Below the pieces are notes generated by a model. It saw only the letters and a program-made list of their open reading frames with translations, did not search any database and was not told the origin of the DNA. A DNA stretch of 12,011 bases from Thermoplasmata archaeon. GTDB taxonomy: Archaea > Thermoplasmatota > Thermoplasmata > Thermoplasmatales > Thermoplasmataceae. Below, in pieces: positions 6,027 through 12,011 of this stretch; the stretch's first letter is position 1, and every line of letters begins with the position of its first letter. The translations under genes were made by a program, and so were the position numbers. The DNA lies in the NCBI GenBank assembly GCA_021793945.1, contig JAJYRT010000018.1, forward strand, positions 7,667 to 19,677, written 5' to 3'.

Positions 6027-8612
6027 CTAGCTCACCCCTGCATAGCCGGAGTAGAATTCAGCTGGAGCTGTCTCCGGAATCAACCTGAAATAAACTCCGT
6101 TGTTCCAGTCCGCGAACGTGTTGGAATAATAGCTGCTCAATGGATTCTCCGATATTCCCCCGGGATATATTCCAACGGCACTCTGCGGATGGCTCATGTT
6201 AACTACCATTCTCCAGGAGGGCCCGAAATCCGACACAAGACCGTAAGCAGCATTTACTGTATTTCCGTCACCGGCTGCTGGAAGCTGTTCCGTATTCATC
6301 GATGATACCCCGAAGAAACTGGACAGCACACGCTGGTGAACATTGCCCCATTCCCACCTGCCTGAGATGGACCCGTATACCGAGTCAAGGTAGGCCACTG
6401 TCTGGTTGTATGCAAGAAGCATGACATTTGTCTCGTTCCTCGTCATTCCCGTAATGGGGTTATTGAACCAGTGGATTGACGGATCAGTGAGCGTCCAGTT
6501 GATTATGTCCTCGATCAGCGGCCCGTGATAGGTGGCATCGGAACCAAGGAAGAACGATGTCTGGTTGAGTCCTTCGGATGGAGTGATGTTATAATACTGC
6601 AGGTATGGCCGGAAGGTGTCATTCACGAGGTTGGCCAGCCAGAAATAGTAAATGGTTGCAGCCACGGAATTCACGGTCATGTTGCCGTCCCATGCTGAAA
6701 GGTTAGAATATCCGGCCATTCGTGCCATACCACCATATTCAAGCGACGAAAGCAATGGCTTGATCATTATGTTTGAGGTGAAGTCGTGCACAGAGAGCTG
6801 GACGCTTTCCATTTTTGACGTGTTGAACCCATAGGTTGAGTTCAGCAGGTAATGTATTTCATCGGCCCTGTAGCCTGACTCATAATCCCAACCGATGTAA
6901 TACGGGTAGTTCCGGGATACTGTTATCTGGTTTGCGGAGAAGACGTAACCCCTTGCCGGATCATACAGATAGGGGAGCTTGTCAATCGGGATAAAGCCCA
7001 TCCAGTTATACTGTCCTGTCCCGGGAAGTATGCCTCTGGGGTTTCCTGCGTTGATTACCGGGTAGTTGCCATATGGAAATATCCCTATATAACCGCCAGA
7101 ATCTGCCACAGCCCAGTTCTGTATGGCTACCTTGAAATATGCGACCAGGTTCTGCCTGAACTCGTTGACGGTGTTTGCGCGATCATTAAGCACCACCGCC
7201 GTGATCTCGTAGGACGGATACAGTCCTGTCCAGTCCATTGCAATTGGGGAGCTGCCATTCTGAATTACGACGCCATTGGCTGCCCGTTCTACCGTTATCC
7301 TGTAATTTGCCTCCCCTTTCACTGGAATGGATTCGTTGATTAACTGGAACTTATTCCAGGTACCATTCATGTAATACATGTAGGGATGCGCACTGCTGAC
7401 GTTTTCAGCATAAAAGTAAGTCTCCTGGACCTGTCCATTTGTTGCGCCCCATGAAACGTTGGTATTGTGCCCGAGAATTATTCCCGGGAAGCCTGGAAAT
7501 ATTACTCCCACGGCATTCTCCCCTGGAGAAACCAGCTGGAATCCAATCCAGATGGAGGGGACGGATGTGGTCAGGTGAGGGTCATTGGCAAGCAGTGCCG
7601 AGGAATTGCCTGTCTTCACGCCGTTAACCGCCCAGTCATTGCTGCCGAAATCCCTGAACGTTGCATACTGCATGTTGAGGGAGCCGTTGGCACCGAAGTA
7701 CTTTTCAAACGCATAGGAGTCCTCGGCGTTTACCTGCGAATATGCCCTGATGGCGAGGGCATCGCTCTGGGCGAGTCCAGTGGACGATACTCCGGTGTAG
7801 TTGTATGACGGTGAATAAAGGGTCAGGTTATGCATATCACCAGTTTCATTGTAGATGGATGGATTAATGGAGTTCGGCACTATGGGATTCTGTATTCCGG
7901 CCGGGTAGGATGGGTATAGTCCCTGAGTCACGTTTTCTGGCATTTTCTGGAGCGCGTAGTTGAAATAGAGCGGATCCATTCCACCGGCGCTGTTCTGCCA
8001 GATGAATAGCTGCTGCACTGCAAGCACGTCTGTGACATTCCAGTCATGGGGAGTGTAGTCAAGCAACTTGAAGAGTATTGGAAGGGTCGCCGGCGTGAGG
8101 GAACTAATGTATGCGTTAATGCCCAGGGCAAAATTGTGCATTGCCTGGTAAGTCTGGTTCGTGGCTGACAGACCTGCCCTCTCCTCGGCAGCAATCTGGT
8201 AATCCTCCAGTGTCCTGTAAAATATATCAGATGACAATACGGATGGCCCAACCACCTGTGAAAGGGTGCCCAGAGCTGTTCTCTTAAGGAAATCCATTTC
8301 CTCAAGGCGGTACTGTGCTTCGAGGTATCCCTGCTCATAATACATGCCCCACGTAGTGTTTGAATCTATTCCTATAAAACCGTTAGCCTCCCTGTAAACG
8401 ACAATGCTGGACGCCGATCCATTTACCGTAATGTTCAGATACTGAATGCCTGTTGAATAAGCAGGAATATGCGGATCCCAGACACCGGATGTCGGATTAA
8501 GGAACTGCTGGAGAGGCGGCAATCCACCGATAGGTATCGCCGTTACCACAAGAACAACAGTAATAAGAGCTACGGATACAACCAGTGACTTGACTCTGGG
8601 ACGACCTTGCAT
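6027..8612 (-). CDS. Secreted penicillin acylase family (Ntn-hydrolase) amidase
   Basis: An 861-aa precursor of the penicillin amidase family (peptidase S45), close in length to the 846-aa E. coli penicillin G acylase. An N-terminal hydrophobic stretch (about residues 8-29) after RPRVK is a signal peptide or anchor. The predicted nucleophile is Ser324 in DFGSNDWAVNG: cleavage after Gly323 would release a spacer/alpha part and a 538-aa beta chain that starts with the catalytic serine. LLANDPHL, about 20 residues later, and QNWAVAD further on are the other family-typical segments; the Asn of QNW probably serves the oxyanion hole. Many Asn-x-Ser/Thr sequons (NGS, NTT, NQT, NVT, NET and others) suggest an outside, glycosylated protein. 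Family members hydrolyse amide bonds of penicillins, N-acyl-homoserine lactones or other acyl amides; the substrate here cannot be read. It is divergent from the thermopsin gene and followed directly by a small membrane-protein gene. No Shine-Dalgarno site precedes ATG 8612. Confidence 0.93.
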   Translation of the reverse strand: MQGRPRVKSLVVSVALITVVLVVTAIPIGGLPPLQQFLNPTSGVWDPHIPAYSTGIQYLNITVNGSASSIVVYREANGFIGIDSNTTWGMYYEQGYLEAQYRLEEMDFLKRTALGTLSQVVGPSVLSSDIFYRTLEDYQIAAEERAGLSATNQTYQAMHNFALGINAYISSLTPATLPILFKLLDYTPHDWNVTDVLAVQQLFIWQNSAGGMDPLYFNYALQKMPENVTQGLYPSYPAGIQNPIVPNSINPSIYNETGDMHNLTLYSPSYNYTGVSSTGLAQSDALAIRAYSQVNAEDSYAFEKYFGANGSLNMQYATFRDFGSNDWAVNGVKTGNSSALLANDPHLTTSVPSIWIGFQLVSPGENAVGVIFPGFPGIILGHNTNVSWGATNGQVQETYFYAENVSSAHPYMYYMNGTWNKFQLINESIPVKGEANYRITVERAANGVVIQNGSSPIAMDWTGLYPSYEITAVVLNDRANTVNEFRQNLVAYFKVAIQNWAVADSGGYIGIFPYGNYPVINAGNPRGILPGTGQYNWMGFIPIDKLPYLYDPARGYVFSANQITVSRNYPYYIGWDYESGYRADEIHYLLNSTYGFNTSKMESVQLSVHDFTSNIMIKPLLSSLEYGGMARMAGYSNLSAWDGNMTVNSVAATIYYFWLANLVNDTFRPYLQYYNITPSEGLNQTSFFLGSDATYHGPLIEDIINWTLTDPSIHWFNNPITGMTRNETNVMLLAYNQTVAYLDSVYGSISGRWEWGNVHQRVLSSFFGVSSMNTEQLPAAGDGNTVNAAYGLVSDFGPSWRMVVNMSHPQSAVGIYPGGISENPLSSYYSNTFADWNNGVYFRLIPETAPAEFYSGYAGVS

Positions 8613-8636
8613 GAAGAAAGATAAGAAGTGGTTGGA

Positions 8637-8646
8637 TAATTATATT
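8637..8646 (-). promoter_or_regulatory. TATA-like promoter box for the acylase operon
   Basis: On the minus strand AAATATAATTAT lies about 25-34 bp upstream of ATG 8612. This is the spacing for a leaderless or near-leaderless transcript and agrees with the lack of a Shine-Dalgarno motif. Confidence 0.5.
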
Positions 8647-8778
8647 TGCCACCTTCAGCCACGAACGAGTGTTTGGAGCCGAAGGCATGGTATTATGCCC
8701 GTTGACATGATGTCCGGATAATTGCCTTTCGATGTTGCATTTTCTACATGTGATCCTCAATAAAACCCGCCATTTACC

Positions 8779-8816
8779 GTGATAATCCCTGAAATTGAAA
8801 TTCAGGTAATTGTCAC
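8779..8816. promoter_or_regulatory. Imperfect 38-bp palindrome, candidate operator
   Basis: The left arm GTGATAATCCCTGAA pairs with the right arm TTCAGGTAATTGTCAC around an ATTGAAA centre. The inner six bases (CCTGAA at 8788-8793, TTCAGG at 8801-8806) and outer four (GTGA at 8779-8782, TCAC at 8813-8816) match exactly, with one mismatch region and one gap between. It lies about 20 bp upstream of the predicted TATA box of the thermopsin gene, where an archaeal activator or repressor could act, and about 130 bp from the acylase promoter. A second, weaker inverted repeat (GGCAT at 8684-8688, ATGCC at 8695-8699) lies nearer the acylase. The rest of the 260-bp intergenic region shows no gene. Confidence 0.5.
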
Positions 8817-8835
8817 TTTGTGTAGAGAAAAATGC

Positions 8836-8845
8836 TCATATATGT
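8836..8845 (+). promoter_or_regulatory. TATA-like promoter box for the thermopsin gene
   Basis: TCATATATGTG lies about 28-37 bp upstream of ATG 8873, consistent with a leaderless or very short-leader transcript. A second A/T stretch (8853-8861) is too close to the start codon to serve as its TATA box. No Shine-Dalgarno motif precedes the ATG. Confidence 0.45.
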
Positions 8846-8872
8846 GTATGTCGTATATTTTCATGAATATAC

Positions 8873-11161
8873 ATGTTGAGACGTAAATTTGTACTGGCAA
8901 TAGTGATTTTCGTTGCGTTTGCAATGGTGATGTCGTCGATGGCACTGATTGGCGGGGTTGTTGCTAACAACGGCTCCTCCAATCAGGCAAATACCCCGAG
9001 CAGCCTCGCGGCAAACCAAAATGCAAACCCGACCTTGGCGGGTAAAGCAGCACAGGTGATGAATGCATTGACCGAGAAGGGAATACCCGCAAAATACGTA
9101 TATCTGCCAAACTTTAATCCAAAGGTAGACAAAAGTGGCGGTGTCATCACACCTTCATACACAACTGCCCCCGCTCCTATGGGCATCGGAGCCTACGGCG
9201 TGGCTCCTGTTGGACATGGAGGGAAGCTGAAGGCTTACAACCTTGAGTTTAACAGCGTAATGGCGACGTTGAATATAAGTAACCTCAAGGATTTTTCTGC
9301 GCTTGACGACGGACCAAACAGCGTCACTTTCCAGCTTAATGCTGTCCTGGATAATGTGGCACTCTTTGGACAGAGCAACTACTCATTCTGGACACAGAAT
9401 GTTGTGTTCTATTCTGCAAGAACACATACTCTGCAATTGCTGGACAACCTATGGAATTTTTCAAGCTCGGCTTTTAACCTGACTCCGAATTCACTATATT
9501 CATACGATGGGACTCCTGTCTTTCCCTATTACTACTATGCACTTGGGCCCGTATTCCAGGTAACGTATCCGTTTACTCTGAATCTTTATCTTAATACCTC
9601 GGTTATAAACGGCAGATCAACGGTGTTCTACAATTACTCTCTTGAGACATCCGGCAACTACTATTCTGGAAGCTACGACGAAATTATATTTAACTCCGTG
9701 CCTGCCTCAAACCCGTCTTACACTGCACCTCAGCCACAATACCTCATTAGCGGTAACACACTCACTCCTACCGGCTTTATTCCGTATGACGCAGAGATCA
9801 TGATAGGCGGACCCGGAGGGGGGAGCACGGCAAATGTCCTTAACATAAGTGCCAGTTTGCAGCTAAAGTACCTTAGTGGCACAACATATACAAATTTCCC
9901 TGACACATACGACGTTGGATCGCAGACAGGTGAAACTTCTCAGGGAGTTGCAGTATCATGGACCAACAATGATGTGGCAATGCTAACTGCCGGCCCATCC
10001 TTTGTTTACCCAATGTGGGGGGTTTCCAAAGTAACAAAGATGTCCTCATACAGTGGTACAATAAACCCACCGAATGCCTTCATGTTTGCATCTCCGGGGA
10101 CCTCTTTCAGCCAAAACAACTCGGCATGGGTACCGCTGTCAAACTCAGGAATGTACTCTTTCACCGTACCATTCGGGGCGATGGCTTCAGATGTGATGCT
10201 CAGCAACTACAATCCGCAGATGTCGCAACTAGACCCTGGCTACAACGGGCAGCAGACACTCTCATCTAATTCGGCGCTTGGAGTTTATACACCGCTTTAT
10301 GCGATGGACAATTCCCAGCTCAAATACATCTCAAGCAATGGAAGCGGACAGCAGAATAGCCCCTACGTCATCTACAACAATGCTCCTGCCTCCGGATACA
10401 TTAATCCTCTCTTTGGAGAACTTAATGACTACGCGTTTCCGGCATTTTCTGGATTGTTGCTGCATGACATCAGCGCCTATACCCTGGTAACTTCAGAGCC
10501 CTCCTTCACGGTGAATTACGCAAATAACGCAGTAGCTTATTCTGTTTCGTCGTTTTTCGGGCTGCCGTCCACCAACAACCTCGGTCTGGTGCTATATCAA
10601 ACTTCCAATGCACAGGTCATAGGAAATAAGATCACTGGATGGTTTTCTTTCGAGCAGACTGAGTTTCCGGTGGCTAACTTGCTTCTCTGGAATTCACAGA
10701 ACAATAACGTGAATGACAACCAGTTCACAACACTTGACAGTTCCATGCTCATTTACAATATGCACAGTGAGATGGGTAACAACAATGTTTATGGAAACCA
10801 GTTTGTCCAGTCCTCACATCTAAACCACACAAATTATGCAGTGATAAATGTCTCAACTACGTTTGGCACATCACCAAATGGGCCCGTTGCACTGACAATG
10901 TACAGCAGAGGTAACGTAATATCCGGAAATAATTTCACGGTATACAACACAGCAATAAGCCCTGACTACAGCATATTTTCCGGGCTGACAGTGCACTACA
11001 AGGATCATTGGAATGGCAATTTCTGGTGGAATTACACGCCCGGAACTGGACCATATAACAACTTTGGTCTCATAACCTCCGGATACGACACAAATCCAAT
11101 AACATACAGCGGATATCAACCAAGCGATCTGGCGCCACTTGTGTATGATTTTCTCAGTTAA
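8873..11161 (+). CDS. Secreted thermopsin-family acid protease with C-terminal beta-helix region
   Basis: A 762-aa precursor. Residues 6-31 form a hydrophobic signal peptide or anchor after MLRRK, followed by a low-complexity Asn/Ser/Ala linker. The thermopsin (peptidase A5) region runs from about 95 to 385, with APAPMGIGAYGV (100-111), FQLNAVLDNVALFG (153-166), FWTQNVVFYS (172-181), the MIGGPGGGST segment (310-319) and GETSQGVAVSW (353-363). Thermopsins are acid-active, heat-stable extracellular proteases of Sulfolobales and Thermoplasmatales; their catalytic residues are not settled, so I assign none. After a connecting region, residues of about 570-720 carry Asn-rich repeats of the form N-x-V-x-x-N-x-F (VIGNKITGWF, NNVNDNQFTT, NNVYGNQFVQ, NVISGNNFTV), typical of a right-handed parallel beta-helix of the NosD type. 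The protein probably degrades external protein in acid medium. It diverges from the acylase and has a T-rich terminator. Confidence 0.9.
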   Translation: MLRRKFVLAIVIFVAFAMVMSSMALIGGVVANNGSSNQANTPSSLAANQNANPTLAGKAAQVMNALTEKGIPAKYVYLPNFNPKVDKSGGVITPSYTTAPAPMGIGAYGVAPVGHGGKLKAYNLEFNSVMATLNISNLKDFSALDDGPNSVTFQLNAVLDNVALFGQSNYSFWTQNVVFYSARTHTLQLLDNLWNFSSSAFNLTPNSLYSYDGTPVFPYYYYALGPVFQVTYPFTLNLYLNTSVINGRSTVFYNYSLETSGNYYSGSYDEIIFNSVPASNPSYTAPQPQYLISGNTLTPTGFIPYDAEIMIGGPGGGSTANVLNISASLQLKYLSGTTYTNFPDTYDVGSQTGETSQGVAVSWTNNDVAMLTAGPSFVYPMWGVSKVTKMSSYSGTINPPNAFMFASPGTSFSQNNSAWVPLSNSGMYSFTVPFGAMASDVMLSNYNPQMSQLDPGYNGQQTLSSNSALGVYTPLYAMDNSQLKYISSNGSGQQNSPYVIYNNAPASGYINPLFGELNDYAFPAFSGLLLHDISAYTLVTSEPSFTVNYANNAVAYSVSSFFGLPSTNNLGLVLYQTSNAQVIGNKITGWFSFEQTEFPVANLLLWNSQNNNVNDNQFTTLDSSMLIYNMHSEMGNNNVYGNQFVQSSHLNHTNYAVINVSTTFGTSPNGPVALTMYSRGNVISGNNFTVYNTAISPDYSIFSGLTVHYKDHWNGNFWWNYTPGTGPYNNFGLITSGYDTNPITYSGYQPSDLAPLVYDFLS

Positions 11162-11174
11162 GGGGAAATTATAC

Positions 11175-11192
11175 CATTTTTTTATTTTTATT
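11175..11192 (+). terminator. T-rich terminator of the thermopsin gene
   Basis: A nearly unbroken T tract (seven T, A, five T, A, three T) starts about 15 bp after the thermopsin stop and fills the 31-bp gap before the stop of the convergent gene. No strong stem precedes it, as expected for archaeal oligo-T termination. No equivalent T tract is seen for the minus-strand gene. Confidence 0.65.
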
Positions 11193-12011
11193 TCATGTTT
11201 TCTCGATCCGGATAGCAGTCACCTTGTATTCCGGCGTATTCTGTTTTGCATCTCTCTGTGGGCCTGTTACCTGATTGAGTCCGACCTCAGGATCGTTGAA
11301 GGTTGCAAATGCAGTGCCATCTTTCAGATCGTAATTCACTGAAAACTTTGTCACTGCTTCACCGTACCTGCTGACAAGCTTCACTTTTTCTCCTGTTCTT
11401 AGATTCATTTTCTCCGCATCAGCACGGGAAATGTACACATAATCCGTATCATGGAACGCCCTGTTACCTGACCTGTTTGTCATTGTTGCCGCATTGAACT
11501 GGAACAGGGATCTGCCTGTTGAAAGCAGGATCGGGTAATCCGCTGTTGTTACCTCTGAAGTTGGCAGGTATTTTGTAACAACCAGGGAAGTCTTCTTCCC
11601 GAGCGTGAACTTATCCGTATGCAGTATTCTTGTACCCGGATGGTCTTCTGATGGGCACGGCCACTGTATGCCTCCATTTTCCAGCCTTCTGTACGTAATT
11701 CCGTGTCCCACTTCCCACAGTTCCCTTATCTCGTTCCAGATATCTTCCGGGGTGTTGAAAGCGAAATCTTTCCCGAATCCCATGTATTCAGCTACCAGAT
11801 CAATAATCTTCCAGTCCGGCTTCGAGTTTCCCAGCGGATTCATGGCCTTCCTGACCCTCTGCACACGCCTCTCTGAATTCATGAAAGTCCCATCCTTCTC
11901 GTAGGAGGTAACAGCTGGCAGAAAAACCGACCCGAATTTCTTGGCTGTCTCGTTGAGGAAGAAATCCTGGATCACAATGAATTCAAGCGAGTTGAATGCC
12001 TTCTCCGTGTG
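11193..12011 (-). CDS. Second molybdopterin oxidoreductase (formate dehydrogenase alpha-like), C-terminal part
   Basis: The minus strand is open from the window edge to TGA 11195-11193, giving the last 272 residues of a larger protein. The GTG at 11975 is an internal valine, not a start: the frame continues upstream as TEKAFNSLEFIVIQDFFLNE. The region matches the third and fourth domains of the DMSO-reductase superfamily, including VFLPAVTSYEKDGTFMNSERRVQR and NPLGNSKPDWKIIDLVAE, both alignable by eye to the fdhA product. From there the two differ: this protein has LLSTGRSLFQFNAATMTNRSGN where the first has a LLEHFHEGNETYRSPG-type segment. The C-terminal cofactor-binding part (NLRTGEKVKLVSRYGEA, then TFNDPEVGLNQVTGPQRD) is complete. 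It is most likely another formate dehydrogenase-like enzyme of a different subtype; without the N-terminal part the substrate, metal ligand and Fe-S content cannot be read. It converges on the thermopsin gene. Confidence 0.88.
   Translation of the reverse strand, partial: HTEKAFNSLEFIVIQDFFLNETAKKFGSVFLPAVTSYEKDGTFMNSERRVQRVRKAMNPLGNSKPDWKIIDLVAEYMGFGKDFAFNTPEDIWNEIRELWEVGHGITYRRLENGGIQWPCPSEDHPGTRILHTDKFTLGKKTSLVVTKYLPTSEVTTADYPILLSTGRSLFQFNAATMTNRSGNRAFHDTDYVYISRADAEKMNLRTGEKVKLVSRYGEAVTKFSVNYDLKDGTAFATFNDPEVGLNQVTGPQRDAKQNTPEYKVTAIRIEKT

Noticed and set aside
11605..11904. 99-codon plus-strand open frame at the right edge
   Set aside because: Shadow opposite the C-terminal part of the second molybdopterin oxidoreductase.
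1..12011. CRISPR arrays, insertion sequences, tRNA or rRNA genes
   Set aside because: I saw no spaced direct repeats, transposase motifs, terminal inverted repeats or tRNA-like cloverleaf signals; gaps between genes are 260 bp or less.

Overview
The window looks like a chromosomal segment from a thermoacidophilic or acid-loving archaeon, most probably of the Thermoplasmatales. The grounds are a secreted thermopsin-family protease with a beta-helix tail, A/T-rich TATA-like boxes about 25-35 bp upstream of start codons that lack Shine-Dalgarno sequences (leaderless style), frequent AGG/AGA arginine and ATA isoleucine codons, and T-rich archaeal-type 3' ends. This assignment rests on gene content and was not checked by a search; I do not name a species.

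Layout. (1) 1-596, minus strand: 3'-truncated DUF4256-family protein, divergent from (2) 733-4985, plus strand: a compact three-gene formate dehydrogenase operon. It holds a 982-aa iron-sulfur/molybdopterin catalytic subunit of the Bacillus YjgC/YrhE type, a DUF1641 partner protein, and FdhD, the sulfurtransferase that activates the molybdenum cofactor. Spacing is 1 bp and then a 14-bp overlap. (3) 5074-5652, plus: a six-helix GPR1/FUN34/YaaH-like (acetate/succinate channel family) membrane protein with its own promoter. (4) 5649-8612, minus: a secreted penicillin-acylase-type Ntn-hydrolase followed with zero spacing by a small four-helix membrane protein. (5) 8873-11161, plus: a secreted thermopsin-like protease, divergent from the acylase across a 260-bp region that carries a 38-bp imperfect palindrome. 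(6) 11193-12011, minus, running off the window: the C-terminal part of a second molybdopterin oxidoreductase related to the first FDH but of a different subtype.

How the parts fit. The left half is a formate/molybdoenzyme module: the catalytic subunit carries its own NuoG-like electron wire, DUF1641 is its usual genetic partner, and FdhD matures it. No NAD-binding, F420-binding, hydrogenase or cytochrome subunit is present, so the electron acceptor is unknown. The right half is an extracellular degradation module: acylase and thermopsin are both predicted to be exported and diverge from one control region. The most notable points are the Cys-Gln (rather than Cys-His) active-site pair of the FDH, two different FDH-type enzymes about 7.5 kb apart, the palindrome between the two exported hydrolases, and the uncharacterised membrane protein tied to the acylase.
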